From positions 73,180,448 to 73,244,447 of the forward strand of contig JBOZIK010000001.1 in NCBI GenBank assembly GCA_051453625.1: a DNA stretch of 64,000 bases, written 5' to 3'. This document shows positions 1-13,209 of the stretch, one piece after another; positions within the stretch are counted from its first letter, which is position 1; each line of letters begins with the position of its first letter. The notes beneath the pieces are model-generated. The model ran no database searches. It saw nothing but the letters and a program-made list of their open reading frames with translations, and was not told the DNA's origin. The position numbers were made by a program, and so were the translations under genes. The DNA is from Welwitschia mirabilis (Eukaryota; Gnetophyta; Gnetopsida; Welwitschiales).

Positions 1-600
1 AACATATTTTGGATATTTATTAGCACACGCTTGGTAGCATGAACTTGATAATTTAGAGATTTGGATGCTCTAGAAAATCTAGCTTTTAGAGCTATTTTTA
101 CAACCTGAAGTTTTTTTTGCAAGTCATCTAGGAAGGTACATTCTGAGGCGAGGGTCTAGCAAGACTTAACCAGAGATAGAAAATCTGGAGGATCACATCA
201 GAAATTGCAAAATCTAAACAGGAGAAAAACTTTAGTGCCACTGCAAATATGGAGAATGATGGAGGAGTGGTACGATAACCCAGAGGGAGAAACTCTATGA
301 ATGAATGCTGGAACAAAGCTAACCATTGACTACTTACAAGTGCCCTGTCCAGTTTATCGTAAATTCTTTTGTCCTTTTGGTGTTTATCTGATCATGTATA
401 GAACTAACCGCATTGTTTTAGGTCGGATAGATCCACATTAAGAAACAGGTACTGGATTTCTTCTATGTCTCTAATAGATACTAGGGCTCCATTTAACTTT
501 TCTTTAGGGTTGGTAATGCAGTTGAAATCGCCCATTAGGGCTCATGGGTAGCTCACATTCTTACTGATATTTCAGATATCTATCCATAAAGTTTGCCTAT
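1..600 (-). pseudogene. LINE (L1-type non-LTR retrotransposon) ORF2 endonuclease fragment
   Basis: Read on the minus strand from about 570 downwards, this encodes the C-terminal half of an apurinic-type endonuclease domain of plant L1-like LINEs. The hallmark 'MGDFNCITNPKEK' (GDFN motif) is at about 490-525. After one stop and a frame change follow 'KRIYDKLDRALVSSQW' and 'HSFIEFLPLGYRTTPPS', the order seen in plant LINE ORF2 (strand-nicking enzyme followed by the linker towards reverse transcriptase). The longest clean frame is 128-316. The RT domain would lie before position 1 and is outside the window. Stops and a frameshift make this a dead 5'-truncated or partial copy. The family call is secure; the clade within L1 is not resolved. 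Confidence 0.8.
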
Positions 601-639
601 TGTGTGAACTTTAGATGATTAAACCTCTATTTGCATTTT

Positions 640-965
640 ACAGCCATGAAAGTGAACTGCTAAGAAGAAAAAGGAATTTGTACAAGATATTATATAAAAG
701 CCATCCTAGTTAAGGTACATCTATATTCTTGAAATTCTAAATTTATAAGAACATAAAATTAGGATAAGAAATGTGGAGCCTCCCTTTAAAATTTGAAAAA
801 TCTTATTCACTTTTCTTATATCTTAAAGCAAAAATCTTAAGAAGTCTTTAAAGCCTCTCTCTCTTAACTTAGACCATACTAAGAACTATGTTATGCATAT
901 TTCTCATTACAAATCTTTTTTATAGGTATAGAAGATATAAAGAAACTTATCAATAAGTGATGCTA
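640..965 (+). repeat. Stray LTR fragment of the Ty3/gypsy family present at 1237-13209
   Basis: This stretch is clearly related to 2038-2350 and 10217-10520, which lie at equivalent places inside the two LTRs of the neighbouring gypsy element. Shared strings include 'atattatataaaa', 'aagaacataaaatta' and 'ccatactaagaactatgtt'. No internal domain accompanies it, so it is a truncated LTR of another copy, or a broken duplication of the adjacent LTR. The bases from 966 to 1236 show nothing I can assign. Confidence 0.65.
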
Positions 966-1236
966 TTAAATAATAAGTAGAATAATCTAGTGGAATTTAT
1001 GATGTCTACTTAATTTTAAAATATGGAATTTAAGGATTTCCATCTTAAGATATCTTCAATAGGATTTTAAATTATAATTTCATTTAAATCAAGAAGATAC
1101 TATTATAGAAAATTATAAAGAGAGGTTTGTATCAATCCTTATGCTAGACTCTATTTAAGAATGAAGTTAAAGCATATAAACCATAGTAGTGGTAAGGACT
1201 AACTTTTTCTTTAAGAAAGTAAAAAGTAACAACACA

Positions 1237-4200
1237 CATCACATCTAAACCACAAGGCTGAATAAAAAGTTTTTAAACTTAAAATGATTACATAATATTA
1301 GGCTTAAAGTTTATGGGCTATGTAGTTAGTTATAATGTAAGTTTTATTTTTTAAAATTTGCTAAGTTTAGATTATTTTAATTTACTTTAAAAGCATTTAT
1401 TTACATTTTCTATATAAAATTATCAAATATTTATCCAATGGCTAGGTTTGAGAAGAAATTTGGGAAAAGTCAAGTGGGCATTTGTGAATTTAACACTCTA
1501 TTAGCCTTACAATTTTATAAACCTCTGGAGCCCTTGAGTCCTTGTTATTTGTTTTCACTCAAGAACCCCCAGTTCATTCATGCTCTATAAAAAATTTTGA
1601 AATTCTTAACTCTTATAATATTATTTTAGTTAAAAGGGCAAGTAGGATTTAAGCCAAATCCTCTTTGATGTGGTTTTTGCTATATCTTTATTATTATATC
1701 TATATTTTTTAATAATAGTATACCTATTTTAAATAATTTTGTATTGTCTAAGCTGGTTGTTTTACTTAGAAATTTTTTTCTTTATTTTTTCACTCTTTGT
1801 ACCCATCAATTTAACACTTTTGATAAGTATTTTATCCTTTATAAACCTCCATTTGCTGGTTACAAATTAAAATTCCTAAGAAAGCCTTATAATATGTTTT
1901 AATCTATAAATTTTTAGGGCAATTTGTAGTCTTAAAGTAGAGTTGAAAACTTTGGGATTTACTTGTTAAACATAAGAACTAAAATTGGCTAGAATAACTA
2001 GTTATGCAAACTTTGGAAAAGGAATCTTCTATTGGGATTTCATAGCCATGGAATGTAACTATCAAGAAGAAAGGGGAAATTTCATAAAATATTATATAAA
2101 ATCTCTTCTAGTTAGAGCTCATATGTATTGCTAGGATTTCAAAATTGTAAGAACATAAAATTAAGATTAAAAATATGAATCCTTCCTTCCAAATCTTAGA
2201 ACTCTTGATCACTTTTTTTAAATCTTGAACTAGAAATCTTTAGTAGTCTTTAAAACCTCTCCTCTTAACTTGGACCATGCTAGGAACTTTGTTGTGCATA
2301 GTTCTCATCACAAATATTATTTGTAGACTTAGGAGCCATAATGAAAGTTAACTATCAATAGGTAGTATGACTAAAATTTTTTGAATTATTGCCCTCCCTC
2401 TTGAAATTAAGGCTAAACATTTTAATCATGTTAAATATCCCAATTTTCTACTATGTAGGGTATGGTATACATTTTGGTAAGTTAAATTCTTAGGAATTTT
2501 GCGCTTGTAAAAGATTATAATGATACTAACATCTTGTAAGTTTGTATTTTAAAATCTCTAGTTGTTAAAAATAATGTATCTATTTGTCTTTCTTCCTACC
2601 AAAAATGTTTTAAGTATATATGCATATGTAATATATGTTTTATTAAAAAAATAAGTTATAGCTTAGTGGTCTAATTATAGTGGTATTAAATAACAAGTCA
2701 AAAGTTTAAATCTTAATAAAGAAATTAATTAAATATTTTAATAGGTGTGCTAGCACATGCTTTAGAGTTATAACTTTCTTTTTTTCCTCCCTCTTTCTTC
2801 TCCTCTTAGTTTCAAAATCTTGACAATTCTAGTTTATTTATATGCCTTTCTCTTTAACTTTTTCTTTATTGTTGTTCTTCTGATTTTGTTCTCCTCCTCC
2901 TTTATCATTCTTCCTATTCTTCTTATTTTATTTTTTTTCTTCTCTTCCCCAATCCTTTCTTAACCTGTAGGCCTTTTAAGTTCTAATTTTGAAAGTACCC
3001 AACTTTTAAAAGCCAAATTATAAAGGTGTAAAAAACCATTGATATTGATGTTGTTGGGTTTTTCTTTATAGGTACAGATGCAAGCTTAGGCTTCTCATTG
3101 TATGAATATTATAGAAAAAAAGAGAAAAAAATTGTAAAATTAGATTTATAGGTTTAGAAATTATTTTTTTATTACAAAGTCTTACCTGTAGGACTTACTT
3201 TTGGACTAGTAAGTAATTCCTTCATTTTAACCTTTTTTATAGGGCTTTGAAAATGGGTTGTAAGACTAAAAACTCTCTTTTCTTGATATTTTTCATTTTC
3301 TTCCATTAGCTTCTTACTTAGTCGTAACCTTATGAGTTTAGTAAAATGTCTTCTTGTCTTTCCGTTAGGTTGTGAATTATTTAGAAATAGAAGCATTAGG
3401 AATAGATTTTTTCCATTAAATAAACCATTTGTCTTCCTTGTTATGTTTCTATCAAGGTTATAGACATAAAAATGTAGATTCATTTCTATTTCTACACTTT
3501 ATATAGTTAGAAATTTAGTTAATATTTGCATTATATGAACATATAGTTTTTAATAATTTTTATTTATTTATTTAGGTTCATTTCTATAAAATGTTCTGCT
3601 TTATTATTTGATTATTGCAGAGTTGGTAAACATAAAAATGTTGGATTTAGTTTTAGTTTTGCATTTTCTACTATTATGCATGTAATTAGGGTTTAGTTTA
3701 AGTAAAAATATTTATTCTTTTCATGCATTTTGGTTTATTTTATCTAAATTAATTTTAGTTAAAACATTTTTGTATTATAGACATTTTCAAATAAATTTCA
3801 ATGTTTTTCATGAATGTTGATTTGAACTCTCTAGATTTTACTCATTATTTTTAGAAGAGTTAATTACATAAAAGTAGTAATATCAAAAGAATGAAATTTT
3901 AACTTTGTGAAAATAAACCTATTTCTATTATATAAAATTAAAGTTAACATGTATTTAGTTATTTTTTTAATAAATCTATGTAAAATTTATATTTTTTCTT
4001 TTAAAATGACTTTGTAACAAAGGAAATTGGGAATTTCACTTACTCTAAATCCAATAAGCCTTTTTAATGTTGCTTTTAAAAGTGCTTAAACTTTCAAAAG
4101 CTGAAATAGAAAGGTGAAATTAATTTTAATAAAAGTGAAAACCCTTAAATAGATTAAATTGTATAAGAACTAAATTTTTGTAGTTTAACTTATTATTTTA

Positions 4201-4979
4201 GGAAATAATTTTCTGTGTAAAAGAAAAGTTATAGTAATGAAAGAGTAAAATTTTATTTTTTGTGCAATAAATCTATTGTATTTTGTAAAATATAAGTTTA
4301 ACATACTTATAACTCATTTGTATCATAAATCTATTTAAAATTTCTATTTCATCATTTTAGAGGACTTTGTAAAAGAAAATTGGAAAGTTTACGTCTTTTA
4401 AGAGCTGAGCCTAATGAACACTTTAATCTTACTTTCAAAAGTTCCTATACTTTAAAAAGTTGAAATAAAGAGGGAAAAATGGATTTAGAAGGAGTGAAAA
4501 CATTTAAATAAGTTAGCTCGTAAAGGGGATTTTAAATCTTTAAAAAAAATTAATCATGGAATATTTTGGAAATTTTACTTCTTTAAGAGCTAAAGTTGAT
4601 GAATCCTTTTATGCTACTTTTAGAAGTATCTGAAATCTTAGAATCTAGAATAAAAAGGCAAAAATGGGTATATTAGATGTTAAATCATTTAATATAATTA
4701 ACTTAAAACTTAAAAGAAGTGATTAATTAGTTATTAATATCTTCAAGACCCTAGAATTCATATTTTAGGAAAAAATAATGAAAAATTACTACTAATAGAT
4801 CAAGGATAAGAAAGCTTTAATTATAAAAATGTATAGTTTTAATCTAAATATTATTAGATAATAAACTAATTTGAATTGTTACATTTCTACTAATATATCC
4901 TCTATGATTTAATAAGTTAATAGTAAATTAGTTATTGTAATGTATGATCTAATACACAAATCTAATGAGGGCTATGTTA
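1237..4979 (+). repeat. 5' LTR of Ty3/gypsy element A
   Basis: About 3.7 kb matching 9432-13209 from end to end. The start (around 'catcacatctaaacc') pairs with 'tgtcatatctaaaat' at 9432. The end ('gagggctatgtta') pairs with 'gagggctatgatg' at 13197-13209. The start of the downstream copy (TGTCATA) and these degraded ends fit a TGTCATA...TATGACA inverted terminal pair. Several frames of 60-100 codons occur inside on the minus strand (for example 3172-3483), but they resemble no known protein. The LTR would supply promoter and polyadenylation signals. The two copies have diverged by many substitutions and indels, so the insertion is old. Confidence 0.8.
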
Positions 4980-4987
4980 GGATATTT

Positions 4988-4999
4988 TGATATCAAAAT
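4988..4999 (+). other. Primer binding site of element A (tRNA-iMet type, degraded)
   Basis: 'tgatatcaaaat' lies 8 bases after the LTR end and resembles the TGGTATCAGAGC site used by many plant LTR elements, with three changes. Its position directly after the 5' LTR supports the LTR boundary. Confidence 0.5.
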
Positions 5000-6680
5000 A
5001 TTAGGTTTAACAAATTTTTCTTACTAATAGTAGAATTTATAGTCTTGTAAGAGTTAACACATGGGTTCTAGAAGAGAATTGGTTTCTTCCAACAATGTTA
5101 ACTAACTAGAAAATGTTGTTAATGAGTGATTTACAGGAGAGAAATAATGAAAGAAATGACGAAAAGTGCCTAGAAACTTGGTGATGCAATTTAGATCAGT
5201 AAATATTCTAGTGTTTGAGGATCAGATAATGTAGTTGAGACTAAAGCATAATTAGTTTTTATATTAAGAGAATTATAATTATTCAATTTTACTTAAGACA
5301 AAATGCTACCTTATTAACTGACCAACTAAAGAAAGATGTAGTACTATGGTAGAAAGCGAAAAGCGCATGACCCAGCTTATTTGAAAAGAGCTTAAGGCTG
5401 GTTTTTAAGCTAAATATACATCATAATATTATAAAAATATAAATGTAAAAGAGTTCTATATCCTTAATTAAGGCTTTATGATAGTCGCTCAATATGGGAA
5501 TAAATTCATGGAGCTCCTAAGAGATCTCGCAAAAGTAGCTAAAAGTGAAGTAGTAAAGGTAAGAAGTGTAGTAGCAAGTGTACATTCTATGATTCAAAGT
5601 CAAGTCAATCTCTTCTAACTTAGAATTCTTACTGAAGATCTAAAGAAGGCTAGACATCGTGAAGAATCTTAGGTTAGAGAAGAGAACTTTAAATAAAAGA
5701 TAAGCATACTACAAGAGAGTAGATAGATTTAACCCATGAAAAAACCATTCTTTAAGCATCTAAAAGTAGCTATGAACAATACTAGATTTAAAGTGATTAA
5801 GGATAATGTAATGTAGTTCTAGAATTCTCAAAAAAGGGGTAAACTAGTAGGTTTGTCAAACTTAAAATCTTCATTATAAAATCCAACTAAGATTTTTGAC
5901 CCCCTCCTTTGGATTTTCCTTGGACAAGTTGTTATGTAATTCATGAATAACTTCTAGTGGAATGCACATGTATTTTATCCTTAACTTAATGAATTAATTT
6001 CATCATATAAGATTTTTCTATTAGTACAGGTTGTTCGAATATTTCTCCTATTCTTCCATCAAATATTTTGGTTTTTCTAAGATGTTCAAGTTCAAAAACC
6101 CACGGAAGTTTAAAATGTTATAATTGTATAGGTCCCCATCTAATCAAAAGCTAACCTTAAGAAAAAAGATAGAAAAGTCCTTACACAATGTCAAGAAGTT
6201 ATATGCCATAATTTATAGTGAAGGAATTAAACCTCTAGCAATAGAGACCACACGTATAATGCTAGAATTCTTTGTAAGAATTTTATTGGATTCATAATCA
6301 TTAAACTATTTTATTCACTTTTGTTCATCCAAAGATTACTCCTTATAGTTTATAACATTAAGTAATTAGTAGTAGAACTTCTAGATGGTAATAAGATAAA
6401 AAAACATTGATGAAATCACTATATATAATTTGAGCATTAGAAGTCATACCTTTTAAGTGTAGCTTCTAGTTTTTGAGTTGTTCTACTTTTGTATCATTCT
6501 ATGCATAAATTAGCTATAGAAGAATAATGTTTAAACAGACATTTACTTTAGAAATATTATATTTTTGGTCATAGAAATGAGATAATTTAGTTGTTGATTA
6601 AGCTTAGCCTTATCATAAGTAAGAAAGAAAGTTAAAGAGAAAAATCATGAGGCTTAATGAAGTTTTAGTCCTTCTTGTAA
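5000..6680 (+). pseudogene. Element A gag/protease region, heavily decayed
   Basis: This is where gag and the aspartic protease of a Ty3/gypsy element should lie. Short coding-like pieces can be read at about 5475-5620 ('QYGNKFMELLRDLAKVAKS', gag-like) and weakly at 6120-6520, where the protease is expected. I cannot see a convincing zinc knuckle or an intact D-S/T-G active site. Assignment rests mainly on position between PBS and RT. Stops occur every few dozen codons. Confidence 0.45.
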
Positions 6681-6769
6681 TTTAAACCAAATAATTCATA
6701 GATTCTAGTAGTGCAGGAGTATGTGAGTGTTTTTCTCTAGATGAATTACTGATATGTTCACCTAGTAGA

Positions 6770-7560
6770 AGGAATGATTTTGAAATATCTTTAAAGCCTA
6801 GTGTGGAATTTATAATTAGAGCCCCTTATAAAATATCTCTAGTTGAGTTGATAGAATTAAAAATATAACTAACAGCTTTAGTAGGTAATGATCTAATAAA
6901 GCCAAGTATATCTCTTTTACATCAATTTTATTTATTAAAAAGAAGCATGAATGGCTAGGACTCTATAATAGGTATTCTTTGCCAAGAATAAAAGACCTAT
7001 TTCATTAGCTGAAATATACTAGAATCATCTTCAAGTTAGATCTTAAATTAAGTTATCACTAAATCAAAATTAAAAAAGAGAATATTTTCAAAACTACTTT
7101 TAAAATCTAATATACAAATCTTAAATTTAAGGTTGTTTCTTTTGGTCTTATCGATGGCATAATAGCATTTATGAAAATAATAAATAATTTATTTATATTA
7201 TTCATAAATGAGTTTATGATAGTTTTTATTGATAATGTATTGATTTTTTCTCCAACAAAGGAAGCTCATAAGTGGAATTTTAGAATAGTATTAAATACCT
7301 TAAGAAGAAATCATTTTTATGATTTCCATAGAAGTATGAATTTTCTATGTCAAAAATTAATTTTTTGTGCGTGTAATATCTAAAAAAGGAATTACTATAG
7401 TTTATAATAAGGTTTAAGCAATTGTAAATTGTCCTAAACTAGAATCAATAATAAAGGTAAAGAGTTTTCTTGGTTTTGTAGATTATTATAGAAGTTTTAT
7501 TGCCAAATTTTACAATGTTTCTATTCCTTCAACCTCTTTATTAAGGAAAGATAATCATTT
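6770..7560 (+). pseudogene. Element A reverse transcriptase (Ty3/gypsy, chromovirus-like)
   Basis: The domain order is clear across frames. 'KPSVEFIIRAPYKISLVEL' (about 6798-6850) corresponds to the 'APYRMAPAEL' entry of plant gypsy RT. Then come 'YSLPRIKDLF', 'LDLKLSYHQIKIKKENIF' and the frame 7171-7383 with 'IVFIDNVLIFSPTKEAHKWN'. In that frame the catalytic FIDD has become FIDN. It continues as 'FLGFVDYYRSFIAKF' (about 7468-7512), the thumb/connection. The enzyme would copy element RNA into cDNA in virus-like particles. This copy is inactive: the second catalytic Asp is lost and there are stops and frameshifts. The family is certain; the Tekay/Del-like lineage is inferred from LTR size and PPT. 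Confidence 0.85.
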
Positions 7561-7599
7561 TAAATGAATTGATCAATTTGATAGATATTTTCAAGTATT

Positions 7600-8040
7600 A
7601 AAATTGGTCCTTATCTTAGCTTCTATCTTAAAGATGCTGTAACTAGGGAAGTCTTGTGTAAATTATACTGATGCATCAGAATAAGGATTAGGAGTAGTCT
7701 TAATGCAATATAGTAAGGTTATTGTATGTGCCTATAAATAATTAAAAACTCAAAAAAAAAATTACTAAGTCATGACTTGACATTAGATTTAGTAATTCAT
7801 GCACTAAAGATTTAGATACATTATCTTTATAGAGAGCATGTAAAAATTTGGACAGGTCATAAGAACCTAATATATCCATACACAACCCAAACCAAATCTT
7901 AGGTAGAGAATATTGGTAGAGTTTTTGTAAGACTATGATGTAATTATAAATTTTTATATAGGTAAATCAAATGTAGTGGCAGATGCATTAGATAGAAAAA
8001 GACACGTAATTCATAGATTAAGGATAAATACTAATTTACA
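7600..8040 (+). pseudogene. Element A RNase H
   Basis: Follows RT in the standard gypsy order. 'NYTDASE.GLGVVLMQ' (about 7657-7706, with a stop in place of Q) is the first RNase H block carrying the catalytic Asp. 'NFYIGKSNVVADALDRK' (about 7946-8000) is the closing block equivalent to the usual 'GKANVVADALSRK'. It would degrade RNA in RNA:DNA hybrids. Broken by many stops in between. Confidence 0.8.
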
Positions 8041-8089
8041 TTAAATTATATTTAATGATTAGGATATTTGTTCTCTATGCAAAAAATGT

Positions 8090-9330
8090 TAAATAAGAAG
8101 AAATAAAAGGTTTTAATACCTTAAGAATAAGTTTAGTAAACTTTTTGGATAATATTATGGCACTTAATGTTAAGCACATCAGGAAGATAATTTTTGACAA
8201 ATTTCATGTAACCAAGTATTCTATTTACCTAGGAGTTAACAAAATGTTGAGATATTAAGAAATATTATTGATGGAAAAGAATGAAGTCAGAATTAGCCGA
8301 CTATCTGGAAACATATATGACTTATTACCTAGTTAAAGTAGAGCATCTAGCAGGAGCTTTATATCCTCATGAAGTGCCAAAATGAAAATGAAACACCACA
8401 GGGATGGATTCCATTATCTAGTTACCTAAAACAAAGGATTTAATATTATGATAGTGGTATTTAATCTCTTAATTAAAAGTGCATAACTTTTCCCCATTAA
8501 AACTACATTTTTAGTTGAAATAATTCCAAGAGAATGTATAAAAAACATGGTAAGGCTTCATGAGATTTCCAAGGTAATTATTTTAAATAGGGATAGCAAG
8601 TTTATATTAATATTTTTGATAGAATTTAATGAGGAGCTTTGTACTAATTTAAATTTAAACATAATTTTATATCCTTAAAGTAATCAATAAATAAAATAAA
8701 TCAATTAAATTTTAGAATACCTATTAAGATTAGTAATCTTAGATTTTGGTGGATCTTGAATAGACAATCTAGTCTTAGCTAAGTTTATCTATAATAATAG
8801 CTACCAAGAATCCATTGGATGCACACCATTTGAAGTTCTCTATGGAAGCATTTATAAAACACCAATGTCTTTATTTAATGGAATTCATATGAAGATATTT
8901 AAAAATCCCTCTGCTCATGAATTCGAAAACAATATAGACTAATCAAGCATAAGCTATAAAAGAAAAAATATAAACAAGCCAGACATGCAAATAGGAAAAG
9001 GTGGCATATAAAGTCTTAGTAAGGAGATCACGCTTTCTTTAGAGTTTCTCTATTTAAAGTTATAATTCAATTTGGCAAGAAGCATAAGTTGGCTTAATAT
9101 TTACATGGCCATATTAGATAATAATACGGATTAGTTCTATGGCCTATGAACTAGCTCTATCACCATAATTATTAGTACTTTATAATGTTTTCTATGTCTT
9201 ATTATTTGAGAAATGCAAGTTTGATGTTGGTTGCACTTTTGAATATCAACCTATTAGGATAGTGAATCAAAAGAAAGTTAAACCTAGAAGAAGAAAAATT
9301 TAGTTATATATAGTGTAACGGTCAAGTCAA
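8090..9330 (+). pseudogene. Element A integrase with C-terminal tail
   Basis: 'IIFDKFHVTKYSIYLGVNKM' (about 8188-8247) followed by 'MKSELADYLETYMTYYLV' (about 8283-8336) is the zinc-binding N-terminal region of gypsy integrase, with the second Cys pair changed. 'LNRDSKFI' (about 8585) is the D-x-R motif of the catalytic core. 'NNSYQESIGCTPFEVLYG' (about 8794-8847) is the core's end. 'FEYQPIRIVNQKKVKPRR' (about 9240-9292) matches the C-terminal segment that precedes a chromodomain in chromoviruses, but I cannot read a convincing chromodomain after it. Non-functional through stops and frameshifts. Confidence 0.8.
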
Positions 9331-9418
9331 ACTAAAATAAAAGTACCTTTAGAATCTAACACAGATAATTTTTAATGGAAATCTAAGCTTCTTATGAGTT
9401 TCTAAGAGGAAATTTCTT

Positions 9419-9430
9419 AAGGTTGGGAGA
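9419..9430 (+). other. Polypurine tract of element A
   Basis: 'aaggttgggaga' sits one base before the TG of the 3' LTR. It is a degraded version of the G-rich tract that primes plus-strand synthesis in plant gypsy elements. Confidence 0.6.
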
Positions 9431-9431
9431 A

Positions 9432-12400
9432 TGTCATATCTAAAATTACAAGACCCAATAAAAACTTTTCAAAGTTAAAATGATTACAGAAAATCAAGCT
9501 TAACAGTTATGGACTATGTGGTTATTTATAGTGTAATTTTTATTTTTGAAAATTTGTTAAGGTTGTAAACTTAGATTTACTTTAAAAGCATTTATTTTTA
9601 TATAAAAAATTACTGAATTTTTATGCAATGGCTAGGTGTAAGAAAAAAGGGTTTAAAAAAAGATAAGTGAGCATTTATGAATTTGACACCTCATCATCCT
9701 TCCATTTTATGAATCTCCTCAGCCCTTGAGCCCTTATTATTTTTTTAACTTAAGAACCCTTACTTCTTTCATGTTTTACAAGAAATTTTAGAAGTTCTTA
9801 ACCATTGAAATATGATATTAGCTAAAAGTACATGTATGATTTAAGCTAATTCCTTTTTTTTGTGGTTTTTGCAATATTTTTATTGTTTTATCTTTTTGTT
9901 TTATAAAAATCTACCCTACTTTTTATAATTTGCTATTGTTTTGGTTGGTCGTTTTACTTAGAAACTTTGTTTTTTATTTTTTTATTATCTTTATCTATTA
10001 ATTTAATCCTTTTTAAGAGACTTGTGTTCTTTATTTGCTGGTCATAGACTAAAATTTCTAAAAACTAGATAAGATCTCTCAATTTGCAAATTCTTAGGAA
10101 CATTTTACTGAGGCCTTAAAGTACAACTCAAAAATTTGGACTTTAATTATTAAAAATATAACTAAAACTAATGAGGTAATTAGTAGTGTGAATTTCAGAA
10201 AGAAAGCCCTCTATTAAGCTTCCATGATCATGGGAGAAAACTATCAAGATAAAAAGAAAATTTGCAGAAAATATTATATAAAATACCTAGTAGTTAGGGC
10301 ACATCTATGTAGATAGAATTTTAAATTCATAAGAACATGAAATTAATTTGAGAAATATGAAGCCTTCCTTTTAAATCTAAAAAATGTTTGTTACTTTTCC
10401 TGTATCTTGAATTAAAAATTTTGGGTATTCTTTAAACCCTATCCTCTTAATCCTTATCATACTAGGAACTATGTTTTACATAGTTCTTATTACATATTTA
10501 ATTGGAAGCTTAGTAGCTATAAAAAAGGTTGTTCATTAAGACGTAATTCTACTAAAATTTTTGAACTGTGACCCTCCCTCTTGAAGTCAAGATTAAGTAT
10601 TTTAATTATGTCAAATATTCCAATATTCTACTATATAAGGCATGGCAAACATTTTTGTGAACAAAATTATTCAACATCTTTTAGCTATAAAACATTGTAA
10701 TGATACTAACTTCTTATAAGTTGATGTTTTACAATCTCTTATTTTTAAACATAGTGTATATTATTGTGTATTTATCTATGAAAAATTTTCTAATTATATA
10801 TGCATTTATAATATGTTCTTTTTACAAGGATTAGTACCATGAGAAATAATAGAAAATAAAAAAAGGGTAAGAAATAAATAACAGTTATAATTAAGTGATA
10901 TAATTGTGGTGGCATTAAATGATAGATCAAAAGCTCAAATATTAGTAAAGAAGTTAAGTAAATATTGTAATAAGTAGTTTCACACATGTTTCAAGGTTAT
11001 AAAAGGTATTTGAGTTAAGTCAAGGATTTTTCCCTTTCTTCACCTCTTGTTCTCAAGCTCTCAATGGCCCTCAGTTGAGTTATTTGCAACCCTCATTCTT
11101 TTCTTTTCTCTTATTCTTTCTTTTCCATTCTCCTCCTTCTTCATCATTCTTCTTCTTCTTGTTTTTCCTTTTTTTCCTCCTCCTCGTTAGCCTTTTCTTA
11201 AGATGTAGGCCCTTTAAGTACTACTTTCAGAAGTGTCTATACTTTTAAAACCCAAATCTTAGTGGTATAAAAAATAGCCGATATCAGTGTTCTTGGATTT
11301 TACTTATAAGTGAAGGTGTGGGCTTTAGCTTTTTAACTATAGAAGAAGTACAAAAAAAAATTATAAAAATTATATTTACAAGTTTAGAAATTACTTTGAA
11401 TTGTAAGTCCTACTTGTAGGACTTAGTTTTAGGATTTTAACTTATTCTTCTATTTTATCCTATCTGTAGGACTTTAAAAATGTGTTATAAGATTAAAAAA
11501 CCTTACTTTTATTAATATATTTCCTTTCTCTATTAGTTTTTTTCTTAATTGTAACCTTAATATATTTATATGATTTCTTCTTTGCTTTTTGTTACGGGTT
11601 ATTTCTTTCTACATTATTTTAAAATATAACTATTAAACCAAATTTATTTTATGGTTTTAGAAAAAGATGTTTTTTCCTTTAATTTTTGTAGAGGTTGTAG
11701 ACATAAAAATGATAGAATTAGTTTTATTTTTTCACTTTTTATAGTTAGGTATTTAGTTAGAAATTGTATGATAGAATAATATGTAGTTTCTGGTCTGTTT
11801 TAGTTCATTTACTTAGGTGCATTTCTACAAAATGTTTTTCTTCATTATTAGATTTATGTGAAGGCTATAAACATAAAAATGGTGGATTTGTTTCATTTGT
11901 ACACTTTAAACTATTAGGTATTTAGTTAGGATTTAGTTTGAATAAAAAATTTTAGCCTCTAATGTATTTTAGTTCATTTAAGCATGTTTTAGTTACAACA
12001 TTTTTTGTATTATAGATATTCTCAAAGAATTTTTAATGTTACTTAATGGGTTGATTTTAACTTTATAGACTTTACTCATTTTTTTTAGAATTCTTAACTC
12101 TATATAAGTAGCTACAGTAGCAAAAAATGAAATTTTAATTTTATGTAAATAAATCTTTTTATATTATGTAGAATGTCAATCTCATAGATTTATTTTATTT
12201 TTGTAATAAATCTTTGTAAAGGTTATATTTTATCTTTTAAAGAAACTTTATAATAAAAGAAACTTGAAAGTTTACTTCTTTAAATATAGCAAGATTTTGC
12301 TTCCAAAAGTGCCTAAACCTTTGGAAGCTAATATAAGAAGGCAAAATCAATTTTAATGAAAGATAAAACCATTAAATAAATTAAATTATAAAAGAAATTT

Positions 12401-13209
12401 ATTTCTATAGTTTGACTTATTATTTTAGAAAATAAATTTCTCTATAATAAAAAGGTTACAATAATGAAAGAATAAATTTTTTCTGTGTAATAAATCTATT
12501 GTACTTTATGAAGTATAAGTTTAACATATTTCTAATTAATTTGTATAATAAATCTGTTTAAAAGTTATATCTTATCATTTAAGAGGACTCTATAATAAAA
12601 TAAAATTGGAAATTGTACTTCTTTTAAGAGTTAAACCTAATAAGCCCTTCAGTTTTGCTTTTAAAGATGCCTAAACTTTCAAAAGGTAAACTAAAAAGGT
12701 AAAAACAAGTTTAGTAGAAGTGAAGACCCTTAAATAAATTAGGTCATAAAATGAATTTTAAATTTTCTCAAAAAATTTAATTTTGAAAGAATTTAGGAAT
12801 TTCACATCTTTAAGAGCTAAACCTAATGATCCATTTTGTGCTATTTTTGAAAGTGCTTAAACTTTAGGGAGCTAAAATAAAGAAGAAAAATAGGTTCAAC
12901 AGAGGTTAAATCCTTTACTAAAATTAAACAAATTAAAACTTAAAAGGAGAGATTAATTAATTATTAATATCTTAAAAAGGAAGGAATTCATGTTTTAGGA
13001 AAAATATTAATGAAAAATCCTAGTAATAGATTAAGGATAAGAAAGTTCAAAGTATGAAATTTTATAGTTCAAATCTAAATAGAATCAGATAATAAATCAT
13101 TCCGAATTGTATAGTGCTAATAATATATCCTCTAGGATTTAACAATTTAATAATAAATTAGTTAATTTAATATATAACTTAATACACGAACCTTATGAGG
13201 GCTATGATG
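9432..13209 (+). repeat. 3' LTR of Ty3/gypsy element A
   Basis: Begins 'tgtcatatctaa' and matches 1237-4979 along its whole length, with matching blocks at 'aaaatgattaca', 'tttactttaaaagcatttatt', 'gcaatggctaggt' and 'taatacac' near the end. About 3.78 kb. The pyrimidine-rich stretch at 11095-11190 has a counterpart at 2780-2950 in the 5' LTR. I could not identify a clear target-site duplication for the element. Confidence 0.8.

Noticed and set aside
3172-3483. 103-codon minus-strand frame in the 5' LTR of element A
   Set aside because: The matching region of the 3' LTR (about 11400-11730) is not open in a comparable way and no domain is recognisable; likely chance in AT-rich LTR.
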